A stretch of DNA of 25,593 nt, taken from assembly GCA_964517345.1 (NCBI GenBank), contig CAZFBZ010000021.1, forward strand, positions 1 to 25,593. The letters are read 5' to 3'. This stretch comes from DAISLF01 sp964517345 (lineage in GTDB: Bacteria; Patescibacteriota; Gracilibacteria; Peribacterales; Peribacteraceae). How positions within the stretch are numbered: the first letter of the stretch is position 1; every line of letters starts with the position of its first letter. Shown here in pieces: positions 16,204-22,777 of this stretch. The notes beneath the pieces were generated by a model that saw only the letters and a list, made by a program, of their open reading frames with translations, was not told where the DNA came from and made no database searches. The position numbers were made by a program, and so were the translations under genes.

Positions 16204-16210
16204 GCCAGAA

Positions 16211-16239
16211 ACGCTACGTCAGCCCTTAATCGCCCGCAA
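16211..16239 (-). promoter_or_regulatory. Promoter of the 16203 gene; predicts a leaderless mRNA
   Basis: Minus strand TTGCGG (16234-16239), 17-nt spacer, TAGCGT (16211-16216), then 7 nt (TTCTGGC) to the ATG at 16203. It fits entirely in the 62-nt gap after the peptidase gene. Confidence 0.65.
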
Positions 16240-16265
16240 GAGAAAGTTGATGTGCGATTCCGGAA

Positions 16266-18293
16266 TCAGAGCAAATCTTTGCGCCGCAGGAGCGATCGGA
16301 CATCTGGTTCGCGGCCCACGTATGCCGTAAAAAGCTCTTTACCCGGACGCGACGCACCCGCGGCGAGCACGGCCTTGCGGAAGCGTTCACCGGTGGAGCG
16401 CTTGAGCATGCCTTCGCGTTTCATCGTGGCGAAGACATCGGCCTCGAGAATTTCGGACCAGAGGTAGCTGTAGTATCCGGCCGCGTATCCTCCGGCGAAG
16501 ATGTGTGCAAATGATGCGTGTTTGCGGGCGAATGCCGGAACCGGCAACACACCGGTGGTCGCGTTGTGGCGACGACACATCGCGTCAAGCGCAGCTGGCG
16601 TTTTCGGGGGAGGGGAGGTGTGCAGCAGGAGATCGAGCAGCGAGTACTCGCACTGGCCCGTGTCTGCGAGTCCGCCGAAGAAGTTGCGGCTCTTTTTCAT
16701 CCGCGCAAGCAGGCGGTCCGGAATGCGTTCGCCGGTTTTGTGATGACGCGCGAAGAGGGAGAGTGCCTCGCCCTCGGTGCACCAGTTTTCCATCAGCTGC
16801 GACGGCAGTTCGACGAAATCCCACTCCGTGTGAAAGCCATTGAGGTTTTCGTACCGCCCCTCGCTGAGAAGCACATGGAGCGCGTGCCCGAATTCGTGGA
16901 AGAGCGTTTCGACTTCCAGATGCTTGAGCAGCACCGGGCCTTTCTTTCCACCACCCCCGAAGCTGCACACGTTGACCACGATAGGCAGCGAACTTTCCGC
17001 TCCGGCAAGCGCCGGTTCACGCAGGCACTCCGCCCAGGCGCCGACGCGCTTGGTGGGCCGCGCGAAGAGATCCAGCACGTAATACCCGATGCGCTTGCCC
17101 GCGCGCCGCACCTCGAAGCTCCGGGCCTGATCCGCGTAAGACTCGCGCGGGAGACGCTTCATATCGATGTCGTAAAGCTTCTTCGCCATCAGGAAGAGAC
17201 CTGCCTGCACTGATTCCAGCGGGAAGTATGGCTGCAGCTCGGCGTCGCTGAGTTTCAGCGTCTCACGCTTCATCTTCTCTTTATAAAACGCAATGTCCCA
17301 CGGATGCACCGAGGCAAGTCCCGAGTAGTTCTTCAACTGCTGCAAGTCCTTTCGCGCCTTGGCACGGCAACGGCGCCAGTAGGGGATCAGCAACGATCGG
17401 ATCTCACGGACACTCTTCGCCATGCGGCTGCGCAGCGCGTAGGCGGCAAAGTCGCGCTGTCCGAGGATCTGTGCCTTCTCGCGGCGCAGACGCAGGATGC
17501 GCAGGATGATCGGACGGTTGTCGTGCGCGCCGCGCGTGGCGACCGAGACTTCCTCGCGGTAGAACAGTTTTCGCGTCGCGCGGTCCGTGCAGTAGCGCAC
17601 GATGGCGATGTACGAGGGCGGACTGAGCGTGAACACGTAGCCGGAAAGCTTTCGTTTTTTGGCTTCGGCAAGAGCCGCCTGCTTTTCCTCATCCGGCATC
17701 TCCCCCAGGAGTTTTTCCTTCTCGATGCGATGGAAGAACGACTTCCGGGCATCGACACAGTTGCGCATGAACTTCTCCGCAAGCACGCTGAGCTCGGTGT
17801 TGATTTTCTTCAGCCTCTTCTTATCCGCGGGGTTCAGGTGCACTCCCTCGCGCTCCATGCTCTCAGTGATCAATTGCAACGACCGCTTCTGCTGCGCGGT
17901 GAGCGATCGGTCTTTTTTCACCGCCATAAGCAGCGCGTACAGACGCGAATCGAGCGTGATCTCGTTTCCGAGACGCGTCATCGCGGGCTGATAGCGTTCG
18001 ATGACAGAGCGCACATCATCGCGCGTGTCGGCGCCGTTGAGGTTGCTGAGAAACGACCAGAACACCATCAGATCGCGGTCGAGCCGCAACAGCGGGACGA
18101 CGACGGTATCGAAGGACGCCGTGACCGGACGGAGCGCGCGCAGACGCGCATGCTCTGCCCGGGCAATCTCCAGCAGCTCCTCCAGCAGTTTGGGTGTCAG
18201 CTTCAGCGCTTCTTTCGACGCCAGAAGACGGTAATCCGGCAGATCCGGAGAGCGGATTTGCCGCAGCAGGGAGACACGATTGGCAATCGGCAT
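16266..18293 (-). CDS. M3-family zinc oligopeptidase (oligopeptidase A/Dcp type)
   Basis: A 675-aa cytoplasmic metallopeptidase that would degrade short peptides, for example those imported or released by proteolysis. The zinc-binding motif HEFGH (first His about residue 466; bases 16884-16898) continues as HEFGHALHVLL. The third ligand region EWDFVELPSQLMENW is typical of the M3A oligopeptidases. Near the C-terminus, FAHIFAGGYAAGYYSYLWSEIL matches the family's substrate-binding Tyr/Gly segment. Length is near the family norm. The ATG at 18293 (MPIANRVSLLRQ) is chosen over the upstream in-frame ATG at 18350, because the extra 19 residues look non-homologous and overlap the divergent promoter region. 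It could work with the oligopeptide-binding protein at 22778-24994 in peptide scavenging (inference). Confidence 0.93.
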   Translation of the reverse strand: MPIANRVSLLRQIRSPDLPDYRLLASKEALKLTPKLLEELLEIARAEHARLRALRPVTASFDTVVVPLLRLDRDLMVFWSFLSNLNGADTRDDVRSVIERYQPAMTRLGNEITLDSRLYALLMAVKKDRSLTAQQKRSLQLITESMEREGVHLNPADKKRLKKINTELSVLAEKFMRNCVDARKSFFHRIEKEKLLGEMPDEEKQAALAEAKKRKLSGYVFTLSPPSYIAIVRYCTDRATRKLFYREEVSVATRGAHDNRPIILRILRLRREKAQILGQRDFAAYALRSRMAKSVREIRSLLIPYWRRCRAKARKDLQQLKNYSGLASVHPWDIAFYKEKMKRETLKLSDAELQPYFPLESVQAGLFLMAKKLYDIDMKRLPRESYADQARSFEVRRAGKRIGYYVLDLFARPTKRVGAWAECLREPALAGAESSLPIVVNVCSFGGGGKKGPVLLKHLEVETLFHEFGHALHVLLSEGRYENLNGFHTEWDFVELPSQLMENWCTEGEALSLFARHHKTGERIPDRLLARMKKSRNFFGGLADTGQCEYSLLDLLLHTSPPPKTPAALDAMCRRHNATTGVLPVPAFARKHASFAHIFAGGYAAGYYSYLWSEILEADVFATMKREGMLKRSTGERFRKAVLAAGASRPGKELFTAYVGREPDVRSLLRRKDLL

Positions 18294-18366
18294 GGAGTGG
18301 TGGGAACAGGCCGATACTACAGCGGCTTCAGACACACTCGTCCTATACATTTCAGATTAATTCGTG

Positions 18367-18372
18367 TATAAT
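18367..18372 (+). promoter_or_regulatory. -10 box of the large SLH protein gene
   Basis: A perfect TATAAT (18367-18372) that would give a leader of about 10-11 nt before the ATG at 18390. I see no good -35 and no Shine-Dalgarno sequence. Confidence 0.5.
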
Positions 18373-18389
18373 ATCTAGAAAATCCGACC

Positions 18390-21023
18390 ATGACGACAAA
18401 CACACATCCACTCCGGGCTCACACCTTCTCTGTCGGTGTCGCAGCACTCGCACTGGCGATGCTCACCGGCGCGTGGCTGCAGGGAAGGGGATTGCGTGCC
18501 GAACTCTTCCCCGACGTGCCGGCGAACCATCCGTATGCCGCCTCGATCCAGTTCATGCGCGACCGCGGCATCATCCAGGGATATCCGGACGGCACGTTCC
18601 GCCCCGACGCACTCGTCTCACGCGCCGAGATGATTAAAATCGTCATCGGTCCCCGTGCCGACTCAGCCGAACGCGATCGTTGCGCCGCCGAACCGTCCTT
18701 CACCCCGCTGTTTGCCGATGTGCTTGATCCCCAGGCCGTCTGGTACGGACCGTATCTGTGCGTCGCCTTCCGTGACGCGATCATCAGCGGCTATCCGGAC
18801 AACACCTTCCGTCCGGCAAAGAGCATTTCGATTGAGGAAACGGCAAAAATCGTCAGCAGGGCGTATGCCATCACCCCCGGAGTCGATGCGCCGACTGAGC
18901 CGTGGTACGCCGGGTACATGCAGGCGCTTCGCTCCCGCAACCTGATCCCGGACACCGTGTACCTGACGGGCCAGCTGGTGACGCGCGGCGAACTCGCCGA
19001 AATGCTCGCACGCGTGATCCGTCTTCAGGGATCGGCGACGGGCACGCCCGCGGAAGGCATCCGTCTCAGTGATCCCAACGATATCAACCCGATCACGATC
19101 GGCGATCTGCATCCGTCCGCAGGAGATGATCCGTTCGGAGGGAGCCCGTCCATCACGGGCAACGGGCCGATCACCATCGGCCAGCCGAATAACCCGGGAA
19201 GCACGGCCGGCCAGGGCGATCCGGGAGGCGTCAGCATCGGAAACTCCAACGGCATCACGGGCAACCCCGGCAGCATTACGCTGACGCCGATCGAGGGAGC
19301 GCCGAAGCCAGCCATCAAGAAAAAAGTCCCGGCCGGATATCCGTCCTCGTACAAGGAACTGAAGTTCGAGGAGGTCTATGACCGCAAGCAGGACTTCCTG
19401 CGCGCGAACGGCACGAACTTCTTCCCGTATTTCGACATCTACGGCTTCGTGACAGGCATCACCACAAATGAGGGTGGCTTCCAGCCCGATATCACGGGCA
19501 ACGGCGTGCGGTTTAGCGAAGACGTGATCAATACGTGGGACGACTTCATCCGCCGCAACAAGGATTTCTTCGGCGTCGACAACCCGGAGGCTTTCCATCT
19601 GGAAGAGGGACAGGGGACCAACAGGGCTTCGTTCACCTTCCAGGGACCTGCTCTCCCCGGCGTCGTCAATTCCGTCAATCTCAACGGCTTCTTCGTCAAT
19701 GGCGATGAGCGGGGTGCCAAGGCGTCCCTAAGCGGACACCTCTGGCCAGGCGCCAAAGTCCCGACCGAGGCGATCATCACCGAAGAAGATCTGAGAAAAA
19801 AACTGATCGACAAGAAGGTGAAGGTCACGCACACGTTCAATTACACCAGCACCGAACTGGAAGGCCGGCAGGAACGCATCGTCGCCGAGCAATTCCCCAC
19901 GTGGGGCCTCGGCTGGAAGCCATGTCAGCCGCCCGCCGAGTGCCCGCTGCCGGACAAGCAGGAATTTGAATATCAGATCGTGGAGGAAGATCTGAGCGGC
20001 TTTACGGTCTTTCCCCTCGCCATCACGCGCGAGGGCCAGACCAAACTGGAATTCCGCCTCGTCTACCGCGTGAACGTTCTGCGCAGGGAGGACGACAACG
20101 TGCGCTTCGCCTTCTCTCTGCTGTACGACGCGCTCACAGGCGAAGACCTCAAGCCGCGCGTCATCTGCAAACCGGAGAAGAAGGAGAAGCCGCTGATGAC
20201 CGGCGTCGATCCTGCCAAGACCAACAGCCCGGAAGCCGATCCCGATCAGGAGCTGCCGGAGAATTATCCGCCGGTGTTCGCGAAGCGGTTCGAGCAGTTT
20301 GAAATCGAGGATTTCATCGCGGAGCGCAACGAGAACCTGTTCGTCTCGGGGCTTTTTGTAGACACAATCGCTGGCCTCCTGAGCTTCATCGGCATTCCCG
20401 ATGACCGGCTGGTGGGTCAGCCTGATCCGATCAATTCGATCTACCCGCTGGACGCCATCAACTGGCTCTCCTTCAACGACGGCGAAGTCAAACAGTGGAA
20501 GGATTTCCTCCAGTATCACGCGGAGGTCTTCGGCATCGAGGGCACGGTCAAGCTCACCCGACAGAAAGTCTGCGGCGCTCCGGACATCCTCGTGGTGGAA
20601 CAGGAATTCCCGGACCGCTATAACTTCTTCCGTACCCATCAGGAAGCCAAAAAAGACCGGGAATTCTGGCCGACCGTCGGACCGCTCATGACGCTGTCCA
20701 AGAATGATCTGGGCGGCGGTCAGCTGCAGGTCGTCATCTCGGGACATCACTTTCCGGACGCGGAACTCCCGAAGGCGCCCGTCCTCACGCGGGAGGACAT
20801 CGAAAGTCTGTTCGTGGACCAGTTCGAGCTCAACGGCGAGCCGCTGCGGCGCGAGAACCTGATGATCCTGCTCGGCCCGGCCTTTCTGGACAAGCTTCGC
20901 CTCGTCTACTGGGTGGGCCTCTACAACCCCAACGCCGACTTCAACGGACAGCGCTACACCGACTCGCGCTGGATCCGCGCCATTGATGCGATGACGGGAG
21001 AGGAAGTGCAGAGGCGGGACTGA
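18390..21023 (+). CDS. Large SLH-domain surface protein with duplicated C-terminal module
   Basis: An 877-aa envelope protein. A signal peptide (residues 1-37, core SVGVAALALAMLTGAWL) is followed by three S-layer homology units. SLH1 (39-85, LFPDVPANHPYAASIQF and GYPDGTFRP) and SLH2 (107-160, GYPDNTFRP) are clear; SLH3 (171-212) is more degenerate. These should anchor it to cell-wall polymers. Residues 213-318 are a Gly/Asn/Pro-rich linker repeating ITIG/VSIG/ITGN. The rest holds two similar modules, A (about 321-590) and B (about 641-875). They share WDDFIRRNKDFFGVD/WKDFLQYHAEVFGIE, SLSGHLWPGAKVPTE/VISGHHFPDAELPKA and DALTGED/DAMTGEE. The tail motif resembles the end of PepSY/FTP-type propeptide domains, but no peptidase domain is attached. 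Function unknown. The ATG at 18390 is fixed by the signal peptide. Confidence 0.9.
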   Translation: MTTNTHPLRAHTFSVGVAALALAMLTGAWLQGRGLRAELFPDVPANHPYAASIQFMRDRGIIQGYPDGTFRPDALVSRAEMIKIVIGPRADSAERDRCAAEPSFTPLFADVLDPQAVWYGPYLCVAFRDAIISGYPDNTFRPAKSISIEETAKIVSRAYAITPGVDAPTEPWYAGYMQALRSRNLIPDTVYLTGQLVTRGELAEMLARVIRLQGSATGTPAEGIRLSDPNDINPITIGDLHPSAGDDPFGGSPSITGNGPITIGQPNNPGSTAGQGDPGGVSIGNSNGITGNPGSITLTPIEGAPKPAIKKKVPAGYPSSYKELKFEEVYDRKQDFLRANGTNFFPYFDIYGFVTGITTNEGGFQPDITGNGVRFSEDVINTWDDFIRRNKDFFGVDNPEAFHLEEGQGTNRASFTFQGPALPGVVNSVNLNGFFVNGDERGAKASLSGHLWPGAKVPTEAIITEEDLRKKLIDKKVKVTHTFNYTSTELEGRQERIVAEQFPTWGLGWKPCQPPAECPLPDKQEFEYQIVEEDLSGFTVFPLAITREGQTKLEFRLVYRVNVLRREDDNVRFAFSLLYDALTGEDLKPRVICKPEKKEKPLMTGVDPAKTNSPEADPDQELPENYPPVFAKRFEQFEIEDFIAERNENLFVSGLFVDTIAGLLSFIGIPDDRLVGQPDPINSIYPLDAINWLSFNDGEVKQWKDFLQYHAEVFGIEGTVKLTRQKVCGAPDILVVEQEFPDRYNFFRTHQEAKKDREFWPTVGPLMTLSKNDLGGGQLQVVISGHHFPDAELPKAPVLTREDIESLFVDQFELNGEPLRRENLMILLGPAFLDKLRLVYWVGLYNPNADFNGQRYTDSRWIRAIDAMTGEEVQRRD

Positions 21024-21197
21024 TCCGCTGAACACATCCGGATGATGGACCAGAACAAGACCCGGCTCGACAGAGAGTTCGGCCTGCAGATCCGGACGCG
21101 GATGAAGACGGCTCTTACGCCCTAAAAAAGATCTGCTAACACTCTCACAACTCCCACGGGAGGGGTTGGGAGGTCCGCCTCCCAATGATAAGGAAAT
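21024..21197. other. Intergenic stretch after the SLH gene with a hairpin
   Basis: No supported gene. The only clear structure is an 8-bp perfect hairpin, TTGGGAGG (21166-21173) with CCTCCCAA (21178-21185), loop TCCG. It lacks a T run, so it is a weak terminator candidate for either the SLH gene or the tRNA. A CTCCC/GGGAG pair just upstream could form a competing fold. A 27-codon frame from 21043 is not supportable. Confidence 0.5.
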
Positions 21198-21276
21198 CCA
21201 CCATTCGGCTCGTGGAAGAATATGAGCGACCGAACGGTACTGGGAAATCGATTGCAGCAGTGAAGCCGAATGGTGG
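21198..21276. repeat. 13-bp inverted repeat reaching into the tRNA 3' end
   Basis: CCACCATTCGGCT (21198-21210) and its exact reverse complement AGCCGAATGGTGG (21264-21276), 53 nt apart. The right arm covers the encoded CCA end and two further tRNA bases. In the tRNA precursor the trailer could therefore fold back and pair with the 3' terminus. Confidence 0.8.
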
Positions 21277-21347
21277 GCCAGGGGGGATTTGAACCACCGA
21301 CCGCCGGTTTATAAGTCCGGAGCTCTAACCAACTGAGCTACTGGCCC
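21271..21347 (-). tRNA. tRNA-Ile with UAU anticodon (AUA codon), CCA encoded
   Basis: A minus-strand cloverleaf: acceptor GGGCCAG/CTGGCCC, D arm GCTC-AGTTGGTTA-GAGC, anticodon loop CTTATAA with anticodon TAT and A37, T arm with loop TTCAAAT, discriminator A, then encoded CCA (21271-21273). The body resembles bacterial isoleucine tRNAs, above all tRNA-Ile2, whose loop is CTCATAA. Here position 34 is T instead of the C that TilS modifies to lysidine. Two non-canonical pairs are present: A31-A39 in the anticodon stem and T51-C63 in the T stem. The gene could be slightly decayed, or these pairs may be tolerated. The upstream side carries partial copies of its 5' end. Confidence 0.85.
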
Positions 21348-21538
21348 ACGAACAAGTCTAGCGGAAAAAAGCCGGAGGGTCCGAGCCCGGTTTTTTCTCT
21401 TTGCGCCGCTCAACGCGGCGCAGCCAACTGAGCTACTGGCCCACGAACAAGTCTAGCGGAAAAAAGCCGGAGGGTCCGAGCCCGGTTTTTTCTCTTTGCG
21501 CCGCTCAACGCGGCGCAGCCAACTGAGCTACTGGCCCA
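21329..21538. repeat. Exact 95-bp tandem repeat (2.2 copies) carrying the tRNA 5' end
   Basis: Units at 21329-21423 and 21424-21518 are identical, followed by a 20-bp partial third copy (21519-21538). Each unit begins (plus strand) with the 20 bp that encode the first 20 nt of the adjacent tRNA transcript. It then holds a two-sided terminator-like hairpin (A6-G-CCGG, 11-nt loop, CCGG-T6; first copy 21365-21396) and a GC hairpin (8 bp, 21402-21409 with 21415-21422). Read on the minus strand, each unit puts a hairpin, a terminator and a TAGACT box in front of a tRNA start. It is either a real tandem duplication or a local assembly artefact. Confidence 0.9.
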
Positions 21539-21585
21539 AGATTGGCCTACACCAAACCCCTTCCGGCCCGCGACGCGTTATGTTC

Positions 21586-21614
21586 TTGCTCGTCCAAAGC
21601 TCATCAGGAAGAAT
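21586..21614 (+). promoter_or_regulatory. Candidate promoter of the 21621 gene
   Basis: TTGCTC (21586-21591), 17-nt spacer, AAGAAT (21609-21614), then 6 nt (CCGCCC) to the ATG. The start context CCGCCCATG is shared with the gene at 1534. Confidence 0.45.
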
Positions 21615-21620
21615 CCGCCC

Positions 21621-22052
21621 ATGCTCACCCCTGAACAGACCCGCGACTACCACGCCAATGCCGTCGACGTAGCCGCCAAGACCACTCCCGAGGCCGCCGC
21701 TGCTCTGGTACAACAACTCTCGGAGCACCCGGAGTTTCTGGTGCCGTATCTGCTGCGCTTTTTCCGGGAGTACCGCGCTGCAGTTTTCGTTTTACTCGCC
21801 AATGCCGGCGCACTGGAAGACGAGCGTCTGCGTCAGATTCTCACGGTACTCAATATCGAACCCGGCAGGGAAGAGGAACTGGATACCAAGTACCGCAGAC
21901 AGGCCGGCGTCTTCATGCCCGGCCAGGATCCCTTCGAGGTTCTGCTGCAACTGGTCAAATACGGACACGAGGCCTCCGTGCTGCTGCGCGATCATCTGGC
22001 AGAAACAGCACCGATAAATATGAGAGAGGGGGCAGACGAATCAACTACGTGA
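21621..22052 (+). CDS. Unknown 143-aa soluble protein
   Basis: I do not recognise a family. The protein is soluble, mostly helical and acidic, with no signal peptide. Visible segments are DVAAKTTPEAAAALVQQLSE, a hydrophobic-aromatic stretch (LVPYLLRFFREYRAAVFVLL, about residues 40-59, probably an amphipathic helix, since it contains Arg and Glu), and DPFEVLLQLVKYGHEASVLL near the C-terminus. The alternation of helices could suit a small HEAT/ARM-like or adaptor fold, but that is a guess. The ATG at 21621 is supported by the promoter spacing. Its TGA abuts the stop codon of convergent rplI with no intervening base, so the two 3' ends must overlap in RNA. It lies just beyond the tRNA repeat block. 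Confidence 0.7.
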   Translation: MLTPEQTRDYHANAVDVAAKTTPEAAAALVQQLSEHPEFLVPYLLRFFREYRAAVFVLLANAGALEDERLRQILTVLNIEPGREEELDTKYRRQAGVFMPGQDPFEVLLQLVKYGHEASVLLRDHLAETAPINMREGADESTT

Positions 22053-22559
22053 TTACTTCGCCTCGGCCACGGCCTCATCGGCCTTCTCTTCCTTCTTGGC
22101 CTTCGGGGCAGCGGCCTTCTCCTCGGCGACGATGACGCCGATCGGGAAGTTGGCTTCGCCCACTTTGACCTGCACCTGGAAGGTGCCGACGGCCTTGATG
22201 TGGTCGTTGATGGAGATGTCGTCCGCGGCGATGGTCAGCGCATGCTGGCTGAGGAGAGCCTTGCTGATGTCCTCGGCGGTGATAGCCGCGTAGAGCTTGC
22301 CGCCCTTAGCACCCTTCTTGGTGAACTGGACGGTTTTGCCCGAGAGGGCAGCCGCAGCCTGCTGCTGGAGCTGGCGCTCGTTGTCTTTCTCGAGGGCACG
22401 CTTCTTGATCTGCTCCGCGTAGCGCTTGCGCACCGTCGGAGTGGCCACCAGAGCCTTGCGCTGGGGCAGCAGACAGTTGAGGGCAAAGCCATCGCCCACG
22501 ACCAGGAGGTCGTTCTTCTTGCCAATGCCGGCGACGTCTTGCAGGAGGAGGATTTCCAT
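22053..22559 (-). CDS. rplI: Large ribosomal subunit protein L9
   Basis: A 168-aa protein that binds 23S rRNA near the L1 stalk base. The N-terminal domain shows the L9 pattern MEILLLQDVAGIGKKNDLLVV, GFALNCLLPQRKALVATP. A charged connecting helix (residues about 45-75) and the C-terminal domain (about 78-150, ending VGTFQVQVKVGEANFPIGVIV) follow. An Ala/Lys/Glu-rich tail of about 18 residues extends beyond the usual 149-150-aa length. In the first domain the common GDVV-x-VKDGYARN loop reads NDLLVVGDGFALN, a mild divergence. The ATG at 22559 is chosen over the longer frame because L9 homologues start here. It has its own promoter (22612-22640) and a leader of about 46 nt. Some CPR lineages are reported to lack L9, so its presence would help place the genome. 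Confidence 0.95.
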   Translation of the reverse strand: MEILLLQDVAGIGKKNDLLVVGDGFALNCLLPQRKALVATPTVRKRYAEQIKKRALEKDNERQLQQQAAAALSGKTVQFTKKGAKGGKLYAAITAEDISKALLSQHALTIAADDISINDHIKAVGTFQVQVKVGEANFPIGVIVAEEKAAAPKAKKEEKADEAVAEAK

Positions 22560-22611
22560 GATGTCCGTGCGGTAGGAAGCGGTTTTCTGTAACTGGCGAC
22601 GGAGCCAAAGC

Positions 22612-22640
22612 AGTTTACGCGCGCACACTTAGCGCGTCAA
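22612..22640 (-). promoter_or_regulatory. Promoter of rplI
   Basis: Minus strand TTGACG (22635-22640), exactly 17 nt, TAAACT (22612-22617). The leader is about 46 nt, so unlike many neighbours this message is not leaderless, yet no Shine-Dalgarno-like sequence precedes the ATG. Confidence 0.7.
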
Positions 22641-22777
22641 TGGACAGAAACCGGCCCGTGGGGAGCGGCAGGACGCCGCATGACCCTGATGACGGAAAAC
22701 TGGCTCCGCTCTGTCCTCCGATGCGGTATTTTGCTTTGACAGAAGCCTAAAGACACAGCCGACCGCATTAAGATTTC

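Noticed and set aside
21043..21126. 27-codon plus-strand frame after the SLH gene
   Set aside because: No promoter, no recognisable sequence and too short to support; may be chance.
19728..21185. 485-codon minus-strand frame under the SLH gene
   Set aside because: Antisense shadow; the plus strand has a signal peptide, SLH motifs and duplicated modules.
21329..21538. CRISPR-like or attachment-site interpretation of the tandem repeat
   Set aside because: Units are contiguous exact copies without variable spacers, and no integrase or cas gene is present.
22721..22768. 7-bp inverted repeat ATGCGGT/ACCGCAT downstream of the SBP gene
   Set aside because: Short arms, a 34-nt loop and no T run; not convincing as a terminator.
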